From Pseudevernia furfuracea (taxonomy: Eukaryota > Ascomycota > Lecanoromycetes > Lecanorales > Parmeliaceae): DNA of 64,000 nucleotides. The first letter of the stretch is position 1, and each line of letters begins with the position of its first letter. The notes below the pieces were generated by a model. The model was not told the origin of the DNA, made no database searches, and saw only the letters and a program-made list of their open reading frames with translations. Shown here one piece after another: positions 1 to 11,361 of the stretch. The stretch spans positions 77,001-141,000 of the forward strand of contig JAIUPT010000027.1 in the NCBI GenBank assembly GCA_022315425.1. The letters are read 5' to 3'. A program made the translations under genes and the position numbers.

Positions 1-423
1 TGACACAGAGAAACAATATATACATAAAGCCTCTTCTTCTTTTTCTTCTTCTAGCGACAAGCCGGATATCTTTAGTATATCACCTAAGAAGCAAAAGAGA
101 GCCAAGGGTGTAAAGGGGAATGTCAATGACTGCCGAAAAGGGCGGGTAATGGCTGTCCCATAGCAAGAGGGAACTGACTCCGTCAAAGTCGCAGGTCTCG
201 CACAATGAAAATGACAATAAGCCTTCAAACAATACCATGGTTTCCCTCTTTGTGCGTTTGTGGCCTCGAGTATGTTATATAACACAAGACATCATCACTT
301 CCCCTATGTTGTACCAACACCCCTGATCCTTCAGACTCTTCCATTCTTTCAGAAAACAACAGGGCACCCTCGATTTTTCCAAATCTATCAAAACACCGAA
401 ATCGAAATATAGTCTGCTCCGCC

Positions 424-1401
424 ATGGCCCAAATCTTTCTGGATGGGCTTCCTCGAGTCGATCTGGAAACCCTACCAGCGGAAAGCAGATGCATGATTTG
501 CTTGGACAGGTACGATACCGAGACAGATGAGGGGGATGCTGTGGAGACGGTGGTTCGCCTTCCCTGTGGTCATGACGTCGGCGCAGAATGCATTCGAACT
601 TGGCTGTCTCCAGACAGGGAGGCCAGAAATTCATGCCCAGCTTGCAGAATGGCATTCTTCCCAGCCCTGCCCCGACCGTACATGGAGCATGGCACGATTG
701 AGGATGCGCAGGACGAAGAAGATGACTGGCATGGAGCGCGCGGCAGAGCTAACCTTCCTCTCTGGGCTAGCGGATTCGACTTCTTCCAAGATATTCTACG
801 CATCATTGGGGAGGACGGACAACCTCCACAAGAAGGACAGGAAGTGCTGCAAGGTGAGGCGAGAGAGGAGACTGCACGAGACCTAGTACGAGGATGGTTG
901 CCTGAATTCTTTGGGACTACCACTGAACAGTACCAAGAGAGTATTCGACGTGCTAGGGCAGTCATCACAACGCCCAGAGCGCCGCCTCCGGGAGCTGACA
1001 TGAATTACTGGTCGCCATACCCGTACTTGCAACTCAGCGCATCCGAGCCAATCAACCCTGAAGAGGTAGACTCCCAGCATTTAGATCTAGTCGTTAAGAC
1101 TTTAGCGACTGCTTTTCGGACGTTGGCTTTCAGAGAAGCTCTAACATATTCGGTCCTTCGGGTCTCCGGTGCTGAAGCCCAACCACCAGATGGTCACCTG
1201 CGACCACTCAGCGCCGACCAAGAAGAGACGCTCTTTCGAGAGTTGGAAAGAAGAGGAGCATTTGATGAGATTGACTTTGCGCGTCAGCATACCAGATTGA
1301 CCAGCCGCGAGCGATGGCAGGTTCATCGTGAGGAGGATGGCGAGAGTTGGAATCCTGTTACAAGACTCTGGTCCTCCAATTGGAGTGGCTGGTTGCAGTA
1401 G
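424..1401 (+). CDS. RING-finger protein, probable E3 ubiquitin ligase
   Basis: An intronless 325-residue frame starts at an ATG preceded by GCC. Near the N-terminus it shows a RING-type zinc-binding pattern: Cys23-x2-Cys26, then Cys48-x-His50, Cys56, and Cys71-x2-Cys74. RING domains recruit E2 enzymes and transfer ubiquitin to substrates. The position that normally supplies the fifth zinc ligand, residue 53 in CGHDVGAEC, is Gly instead of His or Cys, so one metal site may be altered. The remaining 250 residues are acidic and mixed in composition, with no membrane segment and no other domain I recognise. No neighbour suggests a pathway. The family call is firm; the substrate is unknown and activity is uncertain because of the missing ligand. 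Confidence 0.88.
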   Translation: MAQIFLDGLPRVDLETLPAESRCMICLDRYDTETDEGDAVETVVRLPCGHDVGAECIRTWLSPDREARNSCPACRMAFFPALPRPYMEHGTIEDAQDEEDDWHGARGRANLPLWASGFDFFQDILRIIGEDGQPPQEGQEVLQGEAREETARDLVRGWLPEFFGTTTEQYQESIRRARAVITTPRAPPPGADMNYWSPYPYLQLSASEPINPEEVDSQHLDLVVKTLATAFRTLAFREALTYSVLRVSGAEAQPPDGHLRPLSADQEETLFRELERRGAFDEIDFARQHTRLTSRERWQVHREEDGESWNPVTRLWSSNWSGWLQ

Positions 1402-2271
1402 GGGATGATGGGGAGGTGCTTACTGTCTTCGCGGAACCATGACATTGTACACTACGATGTTGTTCTCATGGCGTAGTAAGGTATCCCAGACGGTCACTGG
1501 ATTGAGTTAATACAAAGCGTACCCATATCTTGACAAAGTCCCAGTAAAATATCTTGGCAGAACATCAAAATGTCCCAGTCTTCGCATCGCAATAGCTTTT
1601 GATCAATGAGACTTGCGACGAAGATTTGTGATATAAACGTTCAGATCTGTTCAAGAAAAGCAGTTGCGTCGCTGGAGGTTTTGCTGTTGTTATGTTCCCT
1701 TCATGAGTGGGTTGTGCTCTGTTGAAAGCAACGGATTTTTTATGTTCCGTCGGCAGCCCCTGAAATTTACTGCCTGCCTTGCAAAATTTGTTAGATGTCA
1801 TGTTTTAGATTTTGCCTCCTTTGTAACAAGCACTCAGTAGTGCCGAGTCATTCCTCAAGATTGACGACAACAGTCCTGGTGATCAAACTTGCCCCTCCTA
1901 AAACAGATACTTAACATTTTGGAAATTTTAACGCTTTTCCCCCGTTACGGGGGTATCATAACACTTTTCCTCTGTCCTACTTAGTCAAACCTCAAATCTC
2001 TTCATCTTGCCAAACTCCAACTTTCTAACTTCAGCTTCCCATTTTTGAAAAGGGCCTCACGCTTTTGGCAGGTTCCAATAAGCCCCGTTCGCAAGGTATC
2101 CTCACCAAGTAATCACCTCCATCAAGACAACATTGAGACACCATCAACAAACGCCTTATTCGAATATTCAATCCACTACAAAAACACACGTCGGTCACCT
2201 TCCAAATCACACAAGCTTTGACTTGCTTTAGTCTATGCCCCTAGCTCCGTACTTGGGAACCTGGTCTCAGC
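1402..2271. other. Intergenic, no gene seen; one short perfect hairpin
   Basis: This stretch separates the RING gene from the kinase gene. I see no supported coding region. At 1939-1953 a perfect inverted repeat (CCCCCG, loop TTA, CGGGGG) stands in otherwise AT-rich sequence. The last few hundred bases probably hold the promoter and leader of the downstream kinase gene. Confidence 0.5.
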
Positions 2272-3123
2272 ATGCTCGTCGTAGGAGACTGCCAAGGATA
2301 CTGCCTGAAGGAGTGGCGTCCGGTCCGAATGATCGGACAAGGGGGACAAGGGATGAGTACACTGATGGAACGGAAGAGCGACGGTAAACTCGCGGTTCAC
2401 AAGTGGGTAGACCATTACGAGTTGATCCGCGGCGTTCCACAAGAACCAATTATCTTACAGGGGATCCTGCCCAGAAGCAGACGGATCGTGGAGTTGATGG
2501 CTTTCTCGGTCGAACCACCAAGGCAGCAACATGAGGGCGACCTAATCGAATGGTTCGAATACTGTCGAGGAGGGGACTTGCAGCATGGCGTTGCACAGTC
2601 TGGTAGGCTTCCCGAGGACTTCATCTGGCATTGCTTCATCCAGATCGCGGAAGCCCTGGATGTGCTGCACAATGCTGGCTCAGAAAGAGTTATCCACAGG
2701 GATGTCAAGCCCGATAATGTCTTCCTCGAACAAAAGTACTATCACGAACCTCCTTGGCCGAATCTCAAACTAGGGGACTTCGGTGCGGCCTCATTGAAGG
2801 AGCATACAAAGGGCTTCCTCGTGCCGTGTTGGCAAGGTCCGGAATTGCCGCTCCTTGGTGTAGCAGGTGATATCTGGGGGCTAGGCGCGATCATTCATTG
2901 GATGGCTCACGGAAGGCCTCCAATCGCTCCTCGTCCGGCTGGCTTTCGAGGATCGCAAAAAGAATGGGAGGACAGACCAGAGGCTAGGGAGCCAATGCCG
3001 CTGCCGAAACTTTACTCTAGCAGTCTTCACATGTATATGATGAGATGTTTGGAATTTGACCCAGACGACCGAATATCCAGTCACAGTTTGGTGGAGTGTC
3101 TGAAGAGAGACAGACCACGATGA
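2272..3123 (+). CDS. Small serine/threonine protein kinase
   Basis: A single-exon 283-residue protein made of little more than a kinase domain. The glycine loop is G22-x-G24-x2-G27, the ATP-anchoring lysine is probably Lys44 (LAVHK), the catalytic loop is His142-Arg143-Asp144 with Asn149 (HRDVKPDN), and the Mg-binding loop is Asp169-Phe-Gly171. The APE motif appears as GPE. All residues needed for catalysis are therefore present. The layout resembles the short orphan kinases common in Pezizomycotina, whose targets are mostly unknown. The first ATG in frame was taken as start. No signal peptide, membrane segment or extra domain is visible. Confidence 0.85.
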   Translation: MLVVGDCQGYCLKEWRPVRMIGQGGQGMSTLMERKSDGKLAVHKWVDHYELIRGVPQEPIILQGILPRSRRIVELMAFSVEPPRQQHEGDLIEWFEYCRGGDLQHGVAQSGRLPEDFIWHCFIQIAEALDVLHNAGSERVIHRDVKPDNVFLEQKYYHEPPWPNLKLGDFGAASLKEHTKGFLVPCWQGPELPLLGVAGDIWGLGAIIHWMAHGRPPIAPRPAGFRGSQKEWEDRPEAREPMPLPKLYSSSLHMYMMRCLEFDPDDRISSHSLVECLKRDRPR

Positions 3124-4223
3124 CGCCACTAAGGGGAGAGACTTGCAATGAGCGTTGAGGGCAAGGAAAAGGTGAAGAGGGAAAGACTCATACAAATTGG
3201 AGGAGCATGCGTTGAAGTTGACAGTTTCTCTAAGAGACTCGGTAACAAATAATAGATGGTAGGGAGCGGGGAAGGTGAATGTAATTTGCATGTACTAGTT
3301 TAACGCTAGTGTAATAAAAAGCCTCTGCCTTCACAGCCCGACACTCATCACTAAATCGGCAGACATAATACTTGTACTTTACTTGACATACCTCGGAAGT
3401 CTCCTCTTGATAAAATTTCTTCGCGACTGTGAGTGACAGAACAAAGAAGGGTTAGAATGATATCGTGTCACAGCGAGAGCACTTTCATCAGTCGAAGGCC
3501 AGTCTTGCATGACCTCAACTAGTTAACTTCCAACGTCCGACGGAGACTGCCGCATTATTGCCACGATCTTTTCACCGCCTTCGACGAGTGTCTCGCGCTC
3601 CGAGACTTCAACCACTCTGCAAATTGCCAAAGACACTACATCTAACCCTCATTCAGATTCCCTTGCTATCAGATAGATACCTCTGACCTCTCCAACGGTC
3701 CATAGCACGCTTCACCGAACCCCCAAGCGCACGTGATCTTAGACCAGTTCGTAAAGTACAAACGCACGACGTAGCGAGCCACAGCTAAGCCTCAGGCGAG
3801 GAGATGAAGGCTCACAGAGTTGGCCACCCCCGCCATAGGGCATTGCTGTGAACCGCAACGTGCCTCCGTAGCAGCCTCGGCAAAGCCCACAGCTCCCCAC
3901 GAATGGCAATGGGACAAATTTCGGCGCGCCTATCTTGCAGGAATGGGCCAAAGCATCGTCCGGCCAGTTTGCTAGACCATCGAACACGGCAACAGCCGCA
4001 AACCATGCCGCCTAGTCAGGGTCTAAGTATGCAACGGGGTCAAAGTAGGTCCCCGCAGGAACAACTACAGCAATATCGAGGTGTGCCGTCTGTAATGTAT
4101 CATACAGTATCAAATCTCGTCCGGGCGCCTTACTCTGTAGTTGCAATGTTGTTCCCATTTTGAATGTTGAAGAACGTCTTCCCGATCGCCCCATTCACCC
4201 CTTATGAAGACCTGAGTACCGTA
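3124..4223. other. Intergenic / unassigned, short open frames only
   Basis: Minus-strand frames of 60-82 codons lie at 3739-3987 and 4012-4194, but they do not join through convincing splice sites and I recognise nothing in them. They could be remains of a gene next to the broken CorA-like gene. No repeat or RNA gene was recognised. Confidence 0.35.
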
Positions 4224-5820
4224 CTATTCTCTATTACCACGACCCCGTCGAAAAGGTGCCCCAGCTCTTCCCAAGACAGCCCACAGATTACGTACGTGGA
4301 AACGACTCCAACTCATAAAGACGACATGAAATCTATGACGGTCATAAAACGAAGCGTCATCATCGTTGTCGGTAACGGTCATCGCATTGATTATCCTTGA
4401 ACCTATCGGTGACTGCCGCAGGACATCCCTCCTCTGAACGTGCTCAACATCCAACCAAAGATCTGCCGCTATCCTCTCTCTTGCTCCAAGCAGAGCTCGC
4501 TCTACTGGCTTCGCACTTGTTGCTAGGAGAACGCCAAAGCATCCGGCGAGGATGGCAGTCAGGAAGAAGAATCCAATATGTATATTACCAGTTCCGAGTT
4601 GCTGGACATTCATGCCGAAGAATGATGTTGCAAAGTTTAACGGGATGAAGACAAACGCGACGAGAGTCAGTCATGCAAATTCATTAGTGGGAAGTCATTA
4701 GTCATACAGATGTCAAACTTAGCTCACCTTCTTACAGAGTCGGCCTGTTGAAGGCCTTTCTTAGTTTCTTTTATTGACTGCAAACTGCTTTCTTGCTGTA
4801 TCAAGTCTTTCACGTCCTGGCTAAGTGATTTGGTTGATTTGGAAAGTATGATGTAATCTTGCAGAAGCTGTTCTGTTCGAGTTGACGACCCTTGAGACCA
4901 CTCAGCCGTACAAAGACTGTTCGAGAGATTTTAAACGATGTATTTAAGCATCTGAGAGCTTCCTTGCAATTCCAATATAACGGGGAGATTTTCAAATCTT
5001 CCGGACATTTTTTGAAGGATTTCTTCGGTGCTGCGATCTAAGTTGGTTGCAAATTCTATTGCCGCCGCTAGTAATAGCGGAGCGGCGTATTCGATGGGGG
5101 CAAGGATTGTTGTAATAGGGCGTTTGTAAGTCTCAAGCTGAGCCATCTTGCTTAAGAAAATTGGTCCTGGACTATCCGAGCGTACACCAAGTCCAGTACC
5201 CGTCTCCAACAACATGACGACTGGCCAAAACGATAGTAAGCGACGCCATCAGAAGCTGATTATTGGATACGATACGAACCTACGTTGTTCTGCCACGGTT
5301 CCAGGGTCAATTTAGTAAGAGTCATGTGACCCTGAATGTCGTAGCAGAATTGCAGATGTTTTGACTCCAGAGGAAGCATCGATGGGGCTCTTATTCGATG
5401 CCAATGATTATGTCTTCCACGAGAGCATTCGAAATGCAGTATAAAGAATGAAGGATCAATTTTCAGTGCAGATCCTAGGGTAGCTATGTATGCAAAGTTG
5501 AGATCTTGAATCCTTGTAAAGTGTACTATGATCAGGCGTAGACTCGTACATGGCAATGGTCTGACCAAAGCATCGACGAAGTCTTCAGAAACCTCTGTGC
5601 CTTTAGGAGCGTCGAATTGTTCTGATCTAGATGTTAAGCCCGTGTCGTCCACTATGCGGATTGTGCTTATTCGCTTCTGGGAGAAAGGGACTGGATCATC
5701 CGGACATCGTCCACGAAGCATATCCAAGAACCATTCATACTTTTTACCTGGATAGTCATTCCCAACACTGTCGGCATAGGACTGAGGTACTGCAGAAGCA
5801 GTTGGGGCGCTTGTCATCAT
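4224..5820 (-). pseudogene. CorA-like Mg2+ transporter-type protein, disrupted
   Basis: Exon 1 (5820-5280) codes about 180 residues of the soluble domain seen in fungal CorA-like proteins. It joins through a 57-nt intron to exon 2, which starts at 5220. Further down, the minus strand reads into FFGMNVQQLG at about 4600, the GMN signature at the end of CorA transmembrane helix 1, followed by a second hydrophobic helix. CorA proteins are pentameric divalent-cation channels; the fungal subfamily is poorly characterised. Two lesions are visible. There is an in-frame TAA at 4933-4931, where CAA would restore a coherent helix. Also, after the donor near 4726, no AG lies between about 4717 and the GMN exon, so the expected acceptor is missing. 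The exact 3' end is uncertain. A sequencing error cannot be excluded. Confidence 0.7.
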
Positions 5821-6691
5821 TTGGCTTGCAACAGGGTGTATGTCGCTAAACTTCGATTAGAACCTAGCTTCAGCTTGCGACATTATATCTTTGACTTTGT
5901 GAGGGCAAATTGTACTTTATAAGTACCGTAGTTTGCCTTCCGACCCTTGTGTTCGCCTCGTGGTCAGACCTACTGTATGCCCTGTGATCTTTGTTGGGGA
6001 AGGTACGGCAGTGCCACTATCCACAGCCACAAAATGAAACGCCAGATCGCTCAAACAGGTATAGTTAAATTTCAATAGCCACCACAATTCAGGTTCCTCC
6101 AGCAAAAGTAGACATGATATCAAACCCGTCAAAACGTACTGCTCGTCGTAATGCACCACCTGGGTGGGTATTTTCTCGATCCGTCTCGAGCTTGCTGCTG
6201 AGCATCACCCGCCAGTGGTGAAACCTGTAGTATCATGAAATAACATAATCTCCTGGTCTTCTCTTCTTTACCCAATAACGGTCCCGCTTAGGCGTCAATT
6301 ACAGCACGGTTACAGATTTGGGTCTAGGAGTCAAAAAGGGTCAATTACATTAACCTTCTTAGAGAGCACAAGTCTTTAGCATATTCAAAACCAGCGACCT
6401 TATTTGTAGGAGAATCTAGGCAGCATCCCTCCAAGTCCGAGTCAGCTTCATAGAGAAATGTAAGCCTTATAAACCATGAATATCTATCGAATTGACGGTG
6501 CATGGCAAGGTCGAGACCTCTTTGTCAACGCGGTCATGAGACTGATAGCTCATGTTGCAGGGCTCGGTTCAGGATGTTCCCTCAAGGATGTATTGCGTAG
6601 CTAATTATTGCCGATCACGGATGAGCAAAGGAAGTGAGCCGGAACAACATGGTAGCATTCTTAAAGTACAGTGCAGGAGCATCCAGACTAT
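5821..6691. other. Intergenic, nothing recognised
   Basis: Only short unsupported frames occur here. One 19-base stretch starting at 6415 (CTAGGCAGCATCCCTCCAA) recurs exactly near 42158, beside the retroelement fragment. Confidence 0.4.
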
Positions 6692-7887
6692 TCAAGCACC
6701 CCTAACGTCCTCAAACAACTTCATCGTATGTGCCCAAATCTTCGCTCCTGCATCCGTATTCCTCAACTCCTCCAGCACTTTCTCATTAGCTCTCACCTCT
6801 CCGTCCGAACCGATCAAATAGGCACCACTACCCACCTCCCCAGCACTGCCCTTCTTCACCTCACCCTCGCCAACCTCCACACCGCCCTTCTCTCCACCCT
6901 TGGATGGGAATGCTGCGCTGGTCGCCGCGAACAAATGCCTCTCCCCGCTCTCCTCTATCCCCAGCGTCCACCGCGAGAGGACCGTAAGGGCCAGCCGACT
7001 AGCAGCTTTGACGGCGAATCCCTGTTCCTTTGCGAAGCCCGTCTTGACGACGCCCGGATAAGCATGCACAAAAGAGACGCTCGGGTTCTTCGTTGCCATT
7101 TCCTCGAACGTGAAATCGGTCATGGTGATCGCATGGGCCGCCGCTTTTTGAAGTGAGAAATCCCGCTTGAGGTCGAGGTTGTCGAAATCCAGGGCGGCTT
7201 CTTCGCCTGGGGCTAGGACTGAGACTACGCGGGAGACATGAGGGGAGGCAGAATTGAGGAGCGGGAGGAGCTGTTGGGTGAAGCGTATGCGGGAGTAGTA
7301 GTTTGTTGTTAGCTTTTTATCGAGGCCTTCGGAGGTTTCTGCGAAGGGTTTTTGTCAACAGGTGGTGCTGGGACGCTGTTGAGGACACTGGATGAGGAGG
7401 CTTACCATCTCGACCTTTCAAAGACATTGTGCCTTGCGACATGAATAGCAGGTTTAGTCTCCTCTCTTTTGCTTTGATCTCATCGCAGACTTCGTCTACA
7501 TTCTTGAGGAGGGTGAGGTCTTTGCGGATGAAGGTGGTCTCGGCGGCTGGTTGGATGGTCTTGAGCTCCGAGATGATTCGATCGCCTGCATCTTGGCTCC
7601 TGGAAAGCCAATTGGTTAGATCAATCCGAGATATTCTCACTCCTTTTTATGAGGTTCGGAGATTTGAGGACACCCACCTTCCGACAAAGTACAGACGAGG
7701 CTTAATGGTATGACGGCAGAACTGCTTGAGAGTGCTTTCACCAATACCGCTTGTAGCACCGACTACACTGACTCTCAATACATTCTCTGCCAGATGTCGT
7801 AGGGGGTATACCAAAGACGGCTACCAGTCCTGGAGGCAGGTTCCTCAATTTGGCATTGGATGCCCGGACGGTTTCGAGAGCTACCAT
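6692..7887 (-). CDS. Short-chain dehydrogenase/reductase, fungal type
   Basis: Four exons are readable on the minus strand: about 7887-7812, 7767-7678, 7599-7406 and 7338-6692. Exon 2 carries the Rossmann dinucleotide motif VGATSGIGES, and exon 4 contains a paired tyrosine (TTNYYSR) and the FVHAYPGVVKTGF region typical of fungal SDR proteins that act on unknown small substrates with NAD(P). Introns 2 and 3 fit exactly in phase with GT..AG ends. The first junction does not: the 44-nt candidate intron leaves the frame one base short, so the exon lengths sum to 1007 nt. Either the true start lies elsewhere, a non-standard splice is used, or one base has been lost and the gene is broken near its start. 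The family call is strong; integrity is open. Confidence 0.78.
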
Positions 7888-8426
7888 GGCTACAAGTCAT
7901 TCAAAATATGTGTTTCACAATAGACCCCCGAAGTTGGGACAAATGGTGGCTAAGCAGCATGCCTCGTTGTCCACATCATACATGTCGATCTTAACACCTG
8001 TCCATTATGACTCTGATGCTGTCCAATGAATGATGACGCAAAACGTACTGATACAGTGTGATACTACTAGCGCTTACTTTTCGAAAAAACCCCGACGGCC
8101 CCGTTATCCGCTTTGAGCCTAGCGAGTCGGGATCGACAATTTCCGACAATGACCTGTTGATGTTTGCGTCTCTTTCCAGTAATGGATCGACATGTCAATT
8201 CCAAGAACAGCCGCATTGCTGCAGAGTGTTGAAACGACAATGGCTGCTTTGATCGGCTCAGAACGAGCCCGACGTTGCAGCGATATGAGAAGGCTGTGGC
8301 AACCACCTTCACAAATATGGGCTCATCGCTCAACTATGGATTTCTCTTATTATTGAGTCTCAAGCAATTTGTAGCAACAGTGCCTGTCGAATATGCAAGA
8401 GAGACCGTAGTCCAATCTCAATCACC

Positions 8427-9143
8427 ATGACGCTTTGTACCAACCGACCAGAAGGCTTTGTACGCAGATGTCCATTGCTTGAGACCAAGAGCCTTGCTAA
8501 GATCTGATAGGGTCCGCTCTCCCACCTCTACAGCCACATCCTCACCTCCTGCTTCCTCGACACCATTCTCGTCCCCCTCTGCACCTGGCTATACCTACTA
8601 GCACTTGTCATTCTTGCAGTGACAGGCACGAGACTCTCGACTCGGGTCCATCACCAATCCTCGAGCCCCTTCGGCGGCAGCCGCTTTCGCTCCAGCAAGA
8701 CGACTGAAGAGGTTGAGATCAATGAGCTAGAGACAGGACATCAGACTCGTCGGCACGCCAAAACCCACAAGACACTTTCTATACTCTACTATCTTCTCAT
8801 ACTGGCGCAAACTTGCATGTGCGTCCTCGAGATCGTGCGTCTGTCCCTGGCGCACCTGGGTATCGGCCTCCTACCCTTTACCTTCGTCACCCTCATCACG
8901 GCTGGAGCGGTGCATTTTACAAAAGGGCTAGGGGGCAGAGTGTTTGGCTGGAGGTATTTGAACTTGGCGGTATGGATTGCGCTTGGAGTCACCAACGCGG
9001 TCAAGGTGGCAGAAGAGACGAAAGAAGGGACGGGTGCGAGGAAAGGCAGCAAATACCCCGTGTCGGATGAGATCACGGATGTCTCGGTGATGATTGGGGT
9101 CTATGCTGTTCTGTCCATTTTGGAGAATGCTTCGAGGGTATAG
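8427..9143 (+). CDS. Four-helix integral membrane protein, function unknown
   Basis: Exon 1 is short (8427-8459; ATG in the context CACC) and is followed by a 51-nt intron (GTACGC...TGATAG) and exon 2 (8511-9143), giving 221 residues in phase. Hydrophobic segments include one beginning LDTILVPLCTWLYLLAL, a second around LSILYYLLILAQ, a third around LLPFTFVTLITAGA and a fourth around LNLAVWIALGVT, with a further hydrophobic patch at the C-terminus. A charged loop with Ser, Arg and Glu separates helices 1 and 2. I recognise no catalytic motif. It looks like one of the many small fungal membrane proteins of unknown role. A downstream start would lose the first helix, so the spliced model is preferred. 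Confidence 0.6.
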
Positions 9144-9921
9144 AAGGCAATGAGGAAGCTTTATTTTCCATCGTCGTCGATGTTTTTGATACCCGCATTT
9201 CTGAAGCGCAACTGACTGTCAAAGAGCCTGGGGCTTCATTTAGCGAAGGACGCTTGTTCAGCGGTAGCTATGGAGCTATATAATTGATTTGACTCTATGT
9301 TGCAATTCTGGGTCCGATGTCTTGACGACTATTGGTGGTACTTGAAAGCAATTCATCTCCTCCATCCTCTTTCATGAGACGCTTCCAAAGAGAATACGAG
9401 GTCTTCAAACTCGGTTGAGACAGTTGAGACAGGCGAGATGAAAATATTGGGTACTGTAGCAAATCATAATAATAATACATACTCTATGAATACATAACAA
9501 ACAAACAAGCAAATGAAATAAGATTTCTAACTTGCCGGTACAAGCTTTTCTTTTGTGACAAGCTTGCCACGGCCCGTCTAACTGGCTTCAATAATATCAC
9601 CACTGTTTTGGAATTAGATCGACGATGCACTAAACCATTTATAGAATGGTTTATGTCATCAAATCACGCCGCACGGGCCTCCCCCATGCATGAAATTATG
9701 AATAAATTATGAATTGAGGTGTGAAGATTGAAGATCCCTACCAGACTATCCAACCAAAGAACACAAATGATGCATCTCCACGTCGACATGCATTTCATAA
9801 TGGACCCCTCACCTCCTCCCTGTTTCCTCTTCCATCACAGCCTCTTCACCATCTACAACCCTCACCACCAACCCATTGTCCATCCCCAACCCACCGCCAC
9901 GGGCTACTGGCTCCTCCAGCC
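9144..9921. other. Intergenic, no gene seen
   Basis: Non-coding as far as I can see. Pyrimidine-rich and CCA-rich sequence just before 9922 is compatible with the promoter and leader of the next gene. Confidence 0.4.
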
Positions 9922-10347
9922 ATGGCCCCCCTCCTCGACTCCTCCCTAACAACCGAAACGATCCGCAAACTGCAAAACCGCCGCTCCTACATGTCCAAAG
10001 CCCCCTACCAACAACACAAATCCAAGCGCAAATACCTCGGCGACGTAGCCATGAAATTCTGCCCCGCCACCTGGCTCGGCCCCGCCATCATCCGCGCCCA
10101 CGACAAGTACGAGTACAAGAAAGACCGGAAGCACGTGCAGGAAGTGTACGTGGAGTATCAGGAGCACAAGAGCCGGAAGAACTCGTTTGTCGGGGCGAGT
10201 GGGAGCGGGAGTATTGTGGATTTGCACACGTATCCGGCGCCGGTGGAGTGGACGCCGTTGGAGGATCCGAAGCGGAGCCCGTGGCTAGATGAGAAGGCGA
10301 AGATGGAGGACCCGTGGCAGTTACCGCCTGCGAATGAGATCGTTTGA
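9922..10347 (+). CDS. Small basic hypothetical protein
   Basis: A 141-residue frame starting at the ATG in CAGCCATGG, a good fungal start context. The frame stays open upstream to 9721, but that part is low-complexity Pro/His/Ser and is probably leader. The protein is rich in Lys, Arg, Tyr and Trp, with a basic central part (KYEYKKDRKHVQEVYVEYQE) and a C-terminal stretch rich in Trp and Pro. There is no signal peptide, membrane helix or motif I can name. The codon pattern (C- or G-ending codons) looks like real coding sequence. Function unknown. Confidence 0.5.
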   Translation: MAPLLDSSLTTETIRKLQNRRSYMSKAPYQQHKSKRKYLGDVAMKFCPATWLGPAIIRAHDKYEYKKDRKHVQEVYVEYQEHKSRKNSFVGASGSGSIVDLHTYPAPVEWTPLEDPKRSPWLDEKAKMEDPWQLPPANEIV

Positions 10348-11329
10348 GAGGGGGCGAAAGATTCCGCGCTTCCTCCCCACGGGTCTTCACCAACACTCGT
10401 TTCTTGCGATGCCTTCTCACCCGCTCGCTGTCCTACCGCCCTACCATCCTACACATATAACGTCCTGGACGCATAGCGAGCAATACCAGTTGACAGTCGT
10501 TCAAGTGTCCGAATTACGGCTGCTCTCGCGACTCACGGCCTCGGGCACCTGAAATCAGCCCCTGCATCCTGGTTCATTGTTCAACACTCGGCGTAATGGT
10601 CAACGGTGGCTAAACACAGATCCAGCGCGACCTGCATTCACTCTTTTCCAGAAGACAGACGGGGTACATTTGGCAAATCAAGCAAGAGCGTGGAGGTTGG
10701 GATGGAACATTCATTTGATTTTGTTTGGGTTGCTGACGCCCTTAGCGGAGCGGCAGCACGGTGTTTGCATGGAAGGTTTCAGGGATTGAAGAATTGCATG
10801 CTACATACAATAGCGCTTGGTCGGCGCTTGGTGCATTGTGAGCGAGCGGGAAGGAGCAGAGATGGGACCTTGGCGTTTTACGGGGAACTGCCCTACCCAC
10901 CTACGCTTCATGTGCATCATCATGTCATCAAGCCGAGCTAGCGTCCCTCCGCACCTCAACCCTAGCTCGGACATAGCTTCTTCGTTATCAAAGATAGAGC
11001 TTCTCTTGTGCCTCAACGCCCGTGCCACTGTATGCCAGCTAGTGAGCACTTCCATATCTAGAGTAAGGTAGGTATCTCGACGACATCGCCCTCGTGCGAA
11101 AGTCAATACAGATAGATGAAGCTAGCCACAAGCGAAGCCCTAACCTACCTAGACTCTCGTGCGACAAGTTCTCCGCACGCACTCGCTGCAAAACTTCGGA
11201 CCTATATTAATTTTGCCAGCTATTTATTTGGACCGTTGCCTCAGTCGTAGTATATAACTACGTACGACAGATTAGAGCATGCATAGGGGTAAAGGGGCAA
11301 ACAGTGATGCGGAATTCCAAAGTCTGATC

Positions 11330-11333
<4 letters not shown>
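10348..11333. other. Intergenic, no supported gene
   Basis: Several overlapping frames under 115 codons exist on both strands with no recognisable domain. Nothing here can be supported as a gene. Confidence 0.4.

Positions 11334-11361
<28 letters not shown>

Noticed and set aside
1939..1953. Perfect CCCCCG/CGGGGG hairpin as a bacterial-type terminator
   Set aside because: The genome is eukaryotic and the hairpin is not placed at a gene end; recorded only as a structural curiosity.
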